Source: Anolis sagrei (Eukaryota > Chordata > Lepidosauria > Squamata > Anolidae). Taken from it: DNA of 64,000 nucleotides. Made by a program: the position numbers and the translations under genes. Every line of letters begins with the position of its first letter. The first letter of the stretch is position 1. The notes under the pieces were generated by a model. The model did not search any database, was not told the DNA's origin, and saw only the letters and a program-made list of their open reading frames with translations. The stretch is taken from positions 133,373,752 to 133,437,751 of the forward strand of contig NC_090026.1 in the NCBI RefSeq assembly GCF_037176765.1, given 5' to 3'. Shown here piece after piece: positions 40,912 through 53,159 of the stretch.

Positions 40912-40954
40912 CGCCCGCCACCGCCGGGGGACCTTCCTTCCCTCTCTTGGCAAA
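40811..40954 (+). CDS. ATG9B: ATG9B last coding exon with stop
   Basis: Encodes GDGARSSQRMDGGLGGWQEE, EAPGSQRPEREKS and TAG at 40,909-40,911; GGLGGWQEE resembles LGGWAEDG near the ATG9A C-terminus. The exon continues as UTR to AAA|GTAAGG at 40,954. The C-terminus is shorter than in ATG9A (which ends ...DELPPQVHKV). Confidence 0.75.
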
Positions 40955-41009
40955 GTAAGGGCCACAAAGGGAGCACGTGGAGACAGTAATGGACCTGCTG
41001 TTGGGCATT

Positions 41010-42733
41010 CTGGCTGACCAGGGGGGCATCCCAGCAACTACAACTCCCAAAGGATGGAATCCATCCCCCTCAATCCCACCAGTATTCGAATTTGGGTGTA
41101 TCGGGTCTTTGTGCCAAATTTGGTCCAGTGAATGGAAACACATCCTGCATATCGGATATTTACATTAGAATTCATAACAGTAGCAAAATTGGGTTGCTGT
41201 AGGTTTTTTCGGGCTATATGGCCATGTTCTAGAGGCATTCTCTCCTGACGTTTCGCCTGCATCTATGGCAAGCATCCTCAGAGGTAGTGAGGTCTGTTGG
41301 AACTAGGAAAAAAGGGTTTATATATCTGTGGAATAATGTCCAGGGTGGGACAAAGGACTCTTGTCTGTTGGAGGAAGGTGTGAATGGGTTGTTGTAGATT
41401 TTATCAGGCTATATGGCCATGTTCTTGAGGCATTGTCTCCTGACGTTTCGCCTGCATCTCTGGCAAGCATCCTCAGAGGTAGTGAGATCTCTTGGAAGTA
41501 GGAAAAAAGGGTTTATATATCTGTGGAATAATGTCCAGGGTGGGACAAAGGACTCTTGTCTGTTGGAGGAAGGTGTGAATGGGTTGTTGTAGGGTTTTTT
41601 GGGGCTGTATGGCCATGGTCTAGAGGCATTCTCTCCTGACGTTTCGCCTGCATCTATGGCAAGCATCCTCAGAGGTAGTGAGGTCTGTTGGAACTAGGAA
41701 AAAGGGTTTATATATCTGTGGAATGACCAGGGTGGGACAAAGGACTCTTGTCTGCTGGAGGAAGATGTGAATGGGTTGTTATAGGGTTTTTTGGGGCTGT
41801 ATGGCCATGGTCTAGAGGCATTCTCTCCTGATGTTTCGCCTGCATCTGTGGCAAGCATCCTCAGAGGTAGTGAGGTCTGTTGGAACTAGGAAAAGGGGTT
41901 TATATATCTGTGGAATGACCAGGGTGGGACAAAGGACTCTTGTCTGTTGGAGGAAGATGTGAATGGGTTGTTGTAGGGTTTTTTTCGGGCTGTATAGCCA
42001 TGGTCTAGAGGCATTCTCTCCTGACGTTTCGCCTGCATCTCTGGCAAGCATCCTCAGAGGTAGTGAGGTCTGTTGGAACTAGGAAAAAGGGTTTATATAT
42101 CTGTGGAATGACCAGGGTGGGACAAAGGACTCTTGTCTGCTGGAGCTAGATGTGAATGTTTCAACCTCTGAGGATGCTTGCCATAGACGCATTCTCTCCT
42201 GACGTTTCACCTGCATCTATGGCAAGCATCCTCAGAGGTAGTGAGGTCTGTTGGAAGTAGGAAAAAGGGTTTATGTATCTGTGGAATAATGTCCAGGGTG
42301 GGACAAAGGACTCTTGTCTGTTGGAGGAAGATGTGAATGGGTTGTTGTAGATTTTTTCAGGCCGTATGGCCATGTTCTAGAGGGATTCTCTCCTGACGTT
42401 TCGCCTGCATCTATGGCAAGCATCCTCAGAGGTAGTGAGGTCTGTTGGAACTAGGAAAAAGCGTTTATATATCTGTGGAATGACCCAGGTGGGACAAAGG
42501 ACTCTTGTCTGTTGGAGCTAGGTGTGAATGTTTCAGCTGATCACCTTGATGGCCTGGCAGAGCCTGGAGCAATCTCTTGTTGAGAGGTGATTAGATGTCC
42601 TTGTTTGTTCGACAATACAGTAGCAAAATTACAGTTGTGAAGTAGTAATGAAAATAATTTAATGGTTGGGGGTCACCACAACATGAGGAAGTGTATGAAG
42701 GGGTCGCAGCATTGGGAAGGTTGAGAACCACTG
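41010..42733. mobile_element. hAT MITE split by the Penelope tandem array
   Basis: Same family as 36,017-37,227; right terminus GGTTGAGAACCACTG at 42,733. The left terminus is absent. Within the ATG9B 3' UTR intron. Confidence 0.65.
41191..42616 (-). mobile_element. Penelope pLTR tandem array (6-7 units of ~195 bp)
   Basis: Units begin at about 41,191, 41,388, 41,580, 41,774, 41,964 and 42,339, with a rearranged unit near 42,165. Each has CTCTCCTGACGTTTCGCCTG and GTTTATATATCTGTGGAAT. The 14-bp TSD ACAGTAGCAAAATT at 41,177-41,190 and 42,617-42,630 shows the array arrived as, or grew from, one insertion. Confidence 0.85.
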
Positions 42734-42781
42734 ATCTACTGGCTCTTCTCGACCCAACCTTTCTACCCTTTGTCCCTCCAG

Positions 42782-43305
42782 GTTTCTGAACTGGCGACTC
42801 GTTCGTGCCGAGAGGATTCCTCCTCCACCCTGGACGGGGCCGGAAGATGACCAGCGGGGATGTCCTCGGCCAGGGCTGGAGGGGTGGCGCTGCCCCTGCC
42901 CTGGGTGGACATTGGCCTGGAAGAAGAGGCCTTGGCGGGGCGGCCTCGCTGGCTGGCGACGTGTGCCCGTCTCGCTCGGGGTGAATAAGCTAAGGGCCGG
43001 ACTGGCCCTGCCTGGTGCTACTTGTATTTAAAGGGTCCCTGCAATGGACAGAGGAGCCTTGGGGGGCCCCCTCCCCTGGCTCCACACCCCCCCCCCACAC
43101 TGCCCCTCCCTCAACGTGTGCTTCCCCCCCCCCCCGCCTTCCCTCTGCTGCTAAATAGGACCCCAGCCCCCCTCCTCCTCCCCCCAAAGTGGCTCTGATG
43201 ATGGGAGGGAGCCTTGGGGAGGGGGAGGCGGGTTGGGGGGTGCGTTTCCATGGGGTGCCGCTCCCATCTCAGGACAGACAATAAATGTTTACAGGTGCGG
43301 CCAGC
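42782..43305 (+). other. ATG9B: ATG9B terminal 3' UTR exon with poly(A) signal
   Basis: Acceptor TTTGTCCCTCCAG, then GC-rich sequence to AATAAA at 43,280-43,285. The reading frame after splicing is already closed by the TAG at 40,909. The cleavage site is expected near 43,300. Confidence 0.65.
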
Positions 43306-43565
43306 AAGGATTCCTGGTTCATCCTCCAGCAGGAAGGGGGGGTGGCTCGGAGGTGCCAGGCTCAAGGGAGGTGGGCGTTGGGTGCAGGCAGCCCCCAAGT
43401 TACAAACAAGAGAGCTTCTGGAGCAGTGGTTCTTCTGCGTGGTACTGTGAAATCCACACCTGTGGTATTTCCCTGCGTCCACGCAGCTGACTCGGATCTT
43501 TCTTGAAAGCTTTTCCTAATGAGGGACTCCAGCCCCGCCCATCTACTCCTAATAAAGCCAGGCCG

Positions 43566-44257
43566 TGACCCCTTAATACAGTTCCTCATGTTGTGGTGAC
43601 CCCCAACCATCACATTGTTTTTGTTGCTGCTTCATAACAGTCATTTTGCTCCTGTTATGAATCCTAATGTAAATATCCGACATGCAAGATGTATTTTCAT
43701 CCACTGGACCAAACTGGACACAAATACCCAATGCACCCACATGTAAATGCTAGTGGGGTTGGGGGAGGATTGGTTTTATAATTTGGGAGTTGTAGTTGCT
43801 GGGATTTATAGTTAACCTATAATCAAAGAGCATTCTGAACTCTACCGGCGATTGATTTGAACCTAATTTGCCACACAGAAAACACTGGAAGGGTTTGGTG
43901 GGTAATGACCTTGAGTTTGGGAGTTGTAGTTCACCTATATCCAGAGAGCACTGTGGACTCACGCAGTGGTGGATCTGGACCAAACATGGCACAAATACTC
44001 AATATGCCCAAATGTGAACACTGGTGGAGCCTGGGGAAAATAGACCTTGGCTTTTGGGAGTTGTAGTTGCTGGGATTTATAGTTCATTACAATCAAAGAA
44101 CATTCTGAACTCCACCAACAATAGAATTGGCTCAAACTTCCCACATGGAATCCCCAGGACCATCAGAAAATACTGTTTTCTGATGGTCTTTGGCGACCCC
44201 TCTGACACCCCTTCGTGACCCCCTCATGGGTCCCGACCCCCAGGTTGAGAAACACTG
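43566..44257. mobile_element. hAT MITE, reverse copy
   Basis: GACCCCTTAATACAGTTCC at the left and CAGGTTGAGAAACACTG at the right, the mirror of 36,017-37,227 without the LTR. The left terminus is damaged. Bases 44,258-44,506 show nothing certain. Confidence 0.7.
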
Positions 44258-44506
44258 TTCTGGAGGATTGTTCTTGCAAACTTAGTTTGTAAGTCGGAAC
44301 AGGGACATTTCTTAAATCGAACTCCAGCCCAGTGGATGCAAAAGCTTTGGAGAGCACAGGGAAGGGTGGACGTCCCCGTGGAGATTCCTTTGCTGCCTGT
44401 GCCTCTGCTCAGAAGATTTCGCCTCACTTTCCGTCCCTGTGAGAATTGAAACACTCGGTTTGTGGTGGAAACTAGAATCGATGAGGAAGTTTCCATGATT
44501 TTTTTT

Positions 44507-47500
44507 TTCATGTCAGAGGCGACTTTGAGAAACTGCAAGTCGCTTCTGGTGTGAGAGAATTGGCCATCTGCAAGGACGCTGCCCAGAGAACGCTGCCTGG
44601 GTGTGTTACCATCCTATGGGAGGCTTTTCTCATGTCCCCACACGAGAAGCTGGAGCTAACAGATGGGAGCTCACCCACTCCCTCACAGGTCAAGGCTCAA
44701 GGGAAGAGTTACCATCCTATGGGAGGCTTCTTTCATGCCCCTGCATGAGAAGCTGGAGCTGACAGATGGGAGCTCACCCACTCCCTCAGAGGTCAAGGCT
44801 CAAGGGAAGCGTTAGCATCCTATGGGAGGCTTTTCTCATGTCCACACATGAGAAGCTGGAGCTAACAGATGGGAACTCACCCACTCCCTCGGAGGTGCAA
44901 GGCTCAAGGGAAGCGTTACCATCCTATGGGAGGCTTCTCTCATGTCCCTGCATGAGAAGCTGGTGCTGACAGATGGGAACTCACCCACTCCCTCAGAGGT
45001 GCAAGGCTCAAGGGAAGCATTACCATCCTATGGGAGGCTTCTCTCATGTCCCCACATGAGAAGCTGGAGCTGACAGATGGGAGCTCACCCACTCCCTCAG
45101 AGGTGCAAGGCTCAAGGGAAGCGTTAGCATCCTATGGGAGGCTTCTCTCATGTCCCTGCATGAGAAGCTGGTGCTGACAGATGGAAACTCACCCACTCCC
45201 TTGGAGATGCAAGGCTCAAGGGAAGCGTTAGCATCCTATGGGAGGCTTTTCTCATGTCCACAGATGAGACGCTGGAGCTAACAGATGGGAACTCACCCAC
45301 TCCCTCGGAGGTGCAAGGCTCAAGGGAAGCGTTACCATCCTATGGGAGGCTTCTCTCATGTCCGCACATGAGAAGCTGGAGCTGACAGGTGGGAACTCAC
45401 CCACTCCCTCGGAGGTGCAAGGCTCAAGGGAAGCGTTACCATCCTATGGGAGGCTTCTCTCATGTCCACACATGAGAAGCTGGAGCTAACAGATGGGAAC
45501 TCACCCACTCCCTCGGAGGTGCAAGGCTCAAGGGAAGCGTTACCATCCTATGGGAGGCTTCTCTCATGTCCCTGCATGAGAAGCTGGTGCTGACAGATGG
45601 GAACTCACCCACTCCCTCAGAGGTGCAAGGCTCAAGGGAAGCATTACCATCCTATGGGAGGCTTCTCTCATGTCCCCACATGAGAAGCTGGAGCTGACAG
45701 ATGGGAGCTCACCCACTCCCTCAGAGGTGCAAGGCTCAAGGGAAGCGTTAGCATCCTATGGGAGGCTTCTCTCATGTCCCTGCATGAGAAGCTGGTGCTG
45801 ACAGATGGAAACTCACCCACTCCCTTGGAGATGCAAGGCTCAAGGGAAGCGTTAGCATCCTATGGGAGGCTTTTCTCATGTCCACAGATGAGACGCTGGA
45901 GCTAACAGATGGGAACTCACCCACTCCCTCGGAGGTGCAAGGCTCAAGGGAAGCGTTACCATCCTATGGGAGGCTTCTCTCATGTCCGCACATGAGAAGC
46001 TGGAGCTGACAGGTGGGAACTCACCCACTCCCTCGGAGGTGCAAGGCTCAAGGGAAGCGTTACCATCCTATGGGAGGCTTCTCTCATGTCCACACATGAG
46101 AAGCTGGAGCTAACAGATGGGAACTCACCCACTCCCTCGGAGGTGCAAGGCTCAAGGGAAGCGTTACCATCCTATGGGAGGCTTCTCTCATGTCCGCACA
46201 TGAGAAGCTGGAGCTGACAGGTGGGAACTCACCCACTCCCTCGGAGGTGCAAGGCTCAAGGGAAGCGTTACCATCCTATGGGAGGCTTCTCTCATGTCCA
46301 CACATGAGAAGCTGGAGCTAACAGATGGGAACTCACCCACTCCCTCGGAGGTGCAAGGCTCAAGGGAAGCGTTACCATCCTATGGGAGGCTTCTCTCATG
46401 TCCGCACATGAGAAGCTGGAGCTGACAGGTGGGAACTCACCCACTCCCTCGGAGGTGCAAGGCTCAAGGGAAGCGTTACCATCCTATGGGAGGCTTCTCT
46501 CATGTCCGCACATGAGAAGCTGGAGCTAACAGATGGGAACTCACCCACTCCCTCGGAGGTGCAAGGCTCAAGGGAAGCGTTACCATCCTATGGGAGGCTT
46601 CTCTCATGTCCGCACATGAGAAGCTGGAGCTGACAGGTGGGAACTCACCCACTCCCTCGGAGGTGCAAGGCTCAAGGGAAGCGTTACCATCCTATGGGAG
46701 GCTTCTCTCATGTCCACACATGAGAAGCTGGAGCTAACAGATGGGAACTCACCCACTCCCTCGGAGGTGCAAGGCTCAAGGGAAGCGTTACCATCCTATG
46801 GGAGGCTTCTCTCATGTCCGCACATGAGAAGCTGGAGCTGACAGGTGGGAACTCACCCACTCCCTCGGAGGTGCAAGGCTCAAGGGAAGCGTTACCATCC
46901 TATGGGAGGCTTCTCTCATGTCCACACATGAGAAGCTGGAGCTAACAGATGGGAACTCACCCACTCCCTCGGAGGTGCAAGGCTCAAGGGAAGCGTTACC
47001 ATCCTATGGGAGGCTTCTCTCATGTCCGCACATGAGAAGCTGGAGCTGACAGGTGGGAACTCACCCACTCCCTCGGAGGTGCAAGGCTCAAGGGAAGCGT
47101 TACCATCCTATGGGAGGCTTCTCTCATGTCCGCACATGAGAAGCTGGAGCTAACAGATGGGAACTCACCCACTCCCTCGGAGGTGCAAGGCTCAAGGGAA
47201 GCGTTACCATCCTATGGGAGGCTTCTCTCATGTCCGCACATGAGAAGCTGGAGCTGACAGGTGGGAACTCACCCACTCCCTCGGAGGTGCAAGGCTCAAG
47301 GGAAGCGTTACCATCCTATGGGAGGCTTCTCTCATGTCCACACATGAGAAGCTGGAGCTAACAGATGGGAACTCACCCACTCCCTCGGAGGTGCAAGGCT
47401 CAAGGGAAGCGTTACCATCCTATGGGAGGCTTCTCTCATGTCCGCACATGAGAAGCTGGAGCTGACAGGTGGGAACTCACCCACTCCCTCGGAGGTGCAA

Positions 47501-50500
47501 GGCTCAAGGGAAGCGTTACCATCCTATGGGAGGCTTCTCTCATGTCCGCACATGAGAAGCTGGAGCTGACAGATGGGAACTCACCCACTCCCTCGGAGGT
47601 GCAAGGCTCAAGGGAAGCGTTAGCATCCTATGGGAGGCTTCTCTCATGTCCGCACATGAGAAGCTGGAGCTAACAGATGGGAACTCACCCACTCCCTCGG
47701 AGGTGCAAGGCTCAAGGGAAGCGTTACCATCCTATGGGAGGCTTCTCTCATGTCCGCGCATGAGAAGCTGGAGCTGACAGATGGGAACTCACCCACTCCC
47801 TCGGAGGTGCAAGGCTCAAGGGAAGCGTTACCATCCTATGGGAGGCTTCTCTCATGTCCGCGCATGAGAAGCTGGAGCTGACAGATGGGAACTCACCCAC
47901 TCCCTCGGAGGTGCAAGGCTCAAGGGAAGCGTTACCATCCTATGGGAGGCTTCTCTCATGTCCGCGCATGAGAAGCTGGAGCTGACAGATGGGAACTCAC
48001 CCACTCCCTCGGAGGTGCAAGGCTCAAGGGAAGCGTTACCATCCTATGGGAGGCTTCTCTCATGTCCGCACATGAGAAGCTGGAGCTGACAGATGGGAAC
48101 TCACCCACTCCCTCGGAGGTGCAAGGCTCAAGGGAAGCGTTAGCATCCTATGGGAGGCTTCTCTCATGTCCGCACATGAGAAGCTGGTGCTGACAGATGG
48201 GAACTCACCCACTCCCTCGGAGGTGCAAGGCTCAAGGGAAGCGTTACCATCCTATGGGAGGCTTCTCTCATGTCCACACATGAGAAGCTGGAGCTAACAG
48301 ATGGGAACTCACCCACTCCCTCGGAGGTGCAAGGCTCAAGGGAAGCGTTACCATCCTATGGGAGGCTTCTCTCATGTCCCCGCATGAGAAGCTGGTGCTG
48401 ACAGATGGGAACTCACCCACTCCCTCGGAGGTGCAAGGCTCAAGGGAAGCGTTACCATCCTATGGGAGGCTTCTCTCATGTCCGCACATGAGAAGCTGGA
48501 GCTAACAGATGGGAACTCACCCACTCCCTCGGAGGTGTAAGGCTCAAGGGAAGCGTTACCATCCTATGGGAGGCTTCTCTCATGTCCGCGCATGAGAAGC
48601 TGGAGCTGACAGATGGGAACTCACCCACTCCCTCGGAGGTGCAAGGCTCAAGGGAAGCGTTACCATCCTATGGGAGGCTTCTCTCATGTCCGCACATGAG
48701 AAGCTGGAGCTAACAGATGGGAGCTCACCCACTCCCTCAGAGGTCAAGGCTCAAGGGAAGCGTTAGCATCCTATGGGAGGCTTTTCTCATGTCCGCACAT
48801 GAGAAGCTGGAGCTGACAGATGGGAACTCACCCACTCCCTCGGAGGTGCAAGGCTCAAGGGAAGCGTTAGCATCCTATGAGAGGCTTCTCTCATGTCCGC
48901 ACATGAGAAGCTGGAGCTGACAGATGGGAACTCACCCACTCCCTCGGAGGTGCAAGGCTCAAGGGCAGCGTTACCATCCTATGGGAGGCTTCTCTCATGT
49001 CCGCACATGAGAAGCTGGAGCTGACAGATGGGAACTCACCCACTCCCTCGGAGGTGCAAGGCTCAAGGGAAGCGTTACCATCCTATGGGAGGCTTCTCTC
49101 ATGTCCGCACATGAGAAGCTGGAGCTGACAGATGGGAACTCACCCACTCCCTCGGAGGTGCAAGGCTCAAGGGAAGCGTTAGCATCCTATGGGAGGCTTC
49201 TCTCATGTCCACACATGAGAAGCTGGAGCTGACAGGTGGGAACTCACCCACTCCCTCGGAGGTGCAAGGCTCAAGGGAAGCGTTACCATCCTATGGGAGG
49301 CTTCTCTCATGTCCGCACATGAGAAGCTGGAGCTAACAGATGGGAACTCACCCACTCCCTCGGAGGTGCAAGGCTCAAGGGAAGCGTTACCATCCTATGG
49401 GAGGCTTCTCTCATGTCCGCACATGAGAAGCTGGAGCTGACAGGTGGGAACTCACCCACTCCCTCGGAGGTGCAAGGCTCAAGGGAAGCGTTACCATCCT
49501 ATGGGAGGCTTCTCTCATGTCCACACATGAGAAGCTGGAGCTAACAGATGGGAACTCACCCACTCCCTCGGAGGTGCAAGGCTCAAGGGAAGCGTTACCA
49601 TCCTATGGGAGGCTTCTCTCATGTCCGCACATGAGAAGCTGGAGCTGACAGGTGGGAACTCACCCACTCCCTCGGAGGTGCAAGGCTCAAGGGAAGCGTT
49701 ACCATCCTATGGGAGGCTTCTCTCATGTCCGCACATGAGAAGCTGGAGCTGACAGATGGGAACTCACCCACTCCCTCGGAGGTGCAAGGCTCAAGGGAAG
49801 CGTTAGCATCCTATGGGAGGCTTCTCTCATGTCCGCACATGAGAAGCTGGAGCTAACAGATGGGAACTCACCCACTCCCTCGGAGGTGCAAGGCTCAAGG
49901 GAAGCGTTACCATCCTATGGGAGGCTTCTCTCATGTCCGCGCATGAGAAGCTGGAGCTGACAGATGGGAACTCACCCACTCCCTCGGAGGTGCAAGGCTC
50001 AAGGGAAGCGTTACCATCCTATGGGAGGCTTCTCTCATGTCCGCGCATGAGAAGCTGGAGCTGACAGATGGGAACTCACCCACTCCCTCGGAGGTGCAAG
50101 GCTCAAGGGAAGCGTTACCATCCTATGGGAGGCTTCTCTCATGTCCGCGCATGAGAAGCTGGAGCTGACAGATGGGAACTCACCCACTCCCTCGGAGGTG
50201 CAAGGCTCAAGGGAAGCGTTACCATCCTATGGGAGGCTTCTCTCATGTCCGCACATGAGAAGCTGGAGCTGACAGATGGGAACTCACCCACTCCCTCGGA
50301 GGTGCAAGGCTCAAGGGAAGCGTTAGCATCCTATGGGAGGCTTCTCTCATGTCCGCACATGAGAAGCTGGTGCTGACAGATGGGAACTCACCCACTCCCT
50401 CGGAGGTGCAAGGCTCAAGGGAAGCGTTACCATCCTATGGGAGGCTTCTCTCATGTCCACACATGAGAAGCTGGAGCTAACAGATGGGAACTCACCCACT

Positions 50501-51605
50501 CCCTCGGAGGTGCAAGGCTCAAGGGAAGCGTTACCATCCTATGGGAGGCTTCTCTCATGTCCCCGCATGAGAAGCTGGTGCTGACAGATGGGAACTCACC
50601 CACTCCCTCGGAGGTGCAAGGCTCAAGGGAAGCGTTACCATCCTATGGGAGGCTTCTCTCATGTCCGCACATGAGAAGCTGGAGCTAACAGATGGGAACT
50701 CACCCACTCCCTCGGAGGTGTAAGGCTCAAGGGAAGCGTTACCATCCTATGGGAGGCTTCTCTCATGTCCGCGCATGAGAAGCTGGAGCTGACAGATGGG
50801 AACTCACCCACTCCCTCGGAGGTGCAAGGCTCAAGGGAAGCGTTACCATCCTATGGGAGGCTTCTCTCATGTCCGCACATGAGAAGCTGGAGCTAACAGA
50901 TGGGAGCTCACCCACTCCCTCAGAGGTCAAGGCTCAAGGGAAGCGTTAGCATCCTATGGGAGGCTTTTCTCATGTCCGCACATGAGAAGCTGGAGCTGAC
51001 AGATGGGAACTCACCCACTCCCTCGGAGGTGCAAGGCTCAAGGGAAGCGTTAGCATCCTATGAGAGGCTTCTCTCATGTCCGCACATGAGAAGCTGGAGC
51101 TGACAGATGGGAACTCACCCACTCCCTCGGAGGTGCAAGGCTCAAGGGAAGCGTTACCATCCTATGAGAGGCTTCTCTCATGTCCGCGCATGAGAAGCTG
51201 GAGCTGACAGATGGGAACTCACCCACTCCCTCGGAGGTGCAAGGCTCAAGGGAAGCGTTAGCATCCTATGAGAGGCTTCTCTCATGTCCGCACATGAGAA
51301 GCTGGAGCTGACAGATGGGAACTCACCCACTCCCTCGGAGGTGCAAGGCTCAAGGGAAGCGTTAGCATCCTATGAGAGGCTTCTCTCATGTCCGCACATG
51401 AGAAGCTGGAGCTGACAGATGGGAACTCACCCACTCCCTCGGAGGTGCAAGGCTCAAGGGCAGCGTTACCATCCTATGGGAGGCTTCTCTCATGTCCGCA
51501 CATGAGAAGCTGGAGCTGACAGGTGGGAACTGTCAACCTTTCAGTCAGCAGACCTGCCGGCACAAGGGTTGAACCCATTGCCCTGCTGGGGACTCCACAA
51601 CTAAT
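44507..51605 (-). repeat. 104-bp satellite array grown inside a tRNA-type SINE
   Basis: About 67 copies of a 104-bp monomer (…ACCATCCTATGGGAGGCTTC…, …CATGAGAAGCTGGAGCTGAC…, …CACCCACTCCCTCGGAGGTG…). Single-copy SINE tail (GCAAGTCGCTTCTGGTGTGA, 44,536-44,555) flanks the left and SINE head (TTTCAGTCAGCAGACCTGCC ... GGGTTGAACCCATTGC, 51,539-51,590) flanks the right, both in reverse orientation. Higher-order periods of 208, 624 and 2,183 bp are visible. Small open frames within are repeat artefacts. Confidence 0.95.
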
Positions 51606-51940
51606 GATGAAGCTTTGGTGGAGACCCCTTCCCTCCCCCCCTCGCCCACCCCTGATAATAATAATAACTTCCCAGGAGTGAATTTCCCTTCCTAGGGACA
51701 GATTTCTCTCTCTTCCTGTTGTCTCGGCTCCATTTTCATTTGTGAGTCCTGTGTTTGTAAGTCAGGGACTGCCCTGTACGGTGTTCCCTCACTTATCGCG
51801 GGGGTTCCGTTCCAGGACCACCCGCAATAAGTGAAAATCCGCAAAGTAGGGACGCTATAATCATTTTAATATTTATACATTATTTTATTTATTTTATATA
51901 TTATTTTCTCACCCACAGCAAGTCTGTGTGAAGCAAACCT
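51606..51940. repeat. Tigger/mariner-like remnant and AT-rich DNA
   Basis: TTATCGCGGGGGTTCCGTTC (51,795-51,814) and AAGTGAAAATCCGCAAAGTA match a pogo/mariner-type MITE end. AT-rich sequence follows to 51,915. Confidence 0.4.
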
Positions 51941-53150
51941 GCGAATGGGATGTTGCCCTGCATCAAGAGGAGCCTAGTGTCTAGATCTAGGGAAGTCATG
52001 CTCCCCATGCTCTATCCCACCTTGGTTAGACCACTTTACCTGGAATATTGTGTCCCATTCTGGGCACCACAATTCAAGAGAGATATTGACTCTAAGCTGG
52101 AATGTGTCCAGAGAAAGAGGGCGACTCAAATGATCAAGGGTCTGGAGAACAAGCCCTATGAGGAGCGGCTTAAGGAGCTGGGCATGTTTCGCCTGAAGAA
52201 GAGAAGGCTGAGAGGAGACATGACAGCCATGTATAAATGTGTGAGAGGAAGCCACAGGGAGGAAGGAGCAGATCAAGGGTCTGGAGAACAAGCCCTATGA
52301 GGAGCGGCTTAAGGAGCTGGGCATGTTTAGCCTGAAGAAGAGAAGGCCGAGAGGAGATATGACGAGGGCCATGTATAAATATGTGAGAGGAAGCCACAGG
52401 GAGGAAGGAGCAGATCAAGGGTCTGGAGAACAAGCCCTATGAGGAGCGGCTTAAGGAGCTGGGCATGTTTAGCCTGAAGAAGAGAAGGCTGAGAGGAGAC
52501 ATGATAGCCATGTATAAATATATGAGAGGAAGCCAGAGGGAGGAAGGAGCAGATCAAGGGTCTGGAGAACAAGCCCTATGAGGAGCGGCTTAAGGAGCTG
52601 GGCATGTTTAGCCTGAAGAAGAGAAGGCTGAGAGGAGATATGATGATAGCCATGTATAAATATGTGAGAGGAAGCCACAGGGAGGAAGGAGCAGATCAAG
52701 GGTCTGGAGAACAAGCCCTATGAGGAGCGGCTTAAGGAGCTGGGCATGTTTAGCCTGAAGAAGAGAAGGCTGAGAGGAGATATGATGAGGGCCATGTATA
52801 AATATGTGAGAGGAAGCCACAGGGAGGAGGAGGGAGCAAGCTTCCTTTCTGCTTCCCTGGAGACTAGGACGCAAGGGAACTATGGCTTCAAAGTACAAGA
52901 GAGGAGATTCCATCTGAACATAAGGAAGAACTTCCTGACTGTGAGAGCCGTTCAGCAGTGGAACTCTCTGCCCTGAAGTGTGGTGGAGGCTCCTTCTTTG
53001 GAGGCTTTTAAGCAGAGGCTGGATGGCCATCTGTCAGGGGTGATTTGAATGCAACATTCCTACTTCTTGGCAGAATGGGGTTGGACTGGAGGATGGCCCA
53101 GGAGGTCTCTTCCAACTCTTTGATTCTATGATTCTAGGATTCTATGAAAT
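51940..53150 (+). mobile_element. CR1 LINE 3' end with an internal five-fold tandem repeat
   Basis: Reads [40 protein letters not shown], then the terminal [20 protein letters not shown] and an ATTCTATGATTCTA tail. The middle segment repeats at 52,132, 52,271, 52,413, 52,552 and 52,694 (period 139/142 bp). Confidence 0.9.
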
Positions 53151-53159
53151 AGTGAGAGG

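Noticed and set aside
42782-42850. Exon 14 of ATG9B as coding (VSELATRSCRED...)
   Set aside because: The frame from the previous exon ends at TAG 40,909, and the peptide has no resemblance to ATG9 tails.
48717-51103. Identical 67-codon frames at 48,717 and 50,900
   Set aside because: They are copies of the 104-bp satellite monomer; the identity reflects the 2,183-bp higher-order repeat, not a gene.
44507-51605. CRISPR-like array
   Set aside because: Whole 104-bp units repeat without unique spacers, and the DNA is vertebrate.
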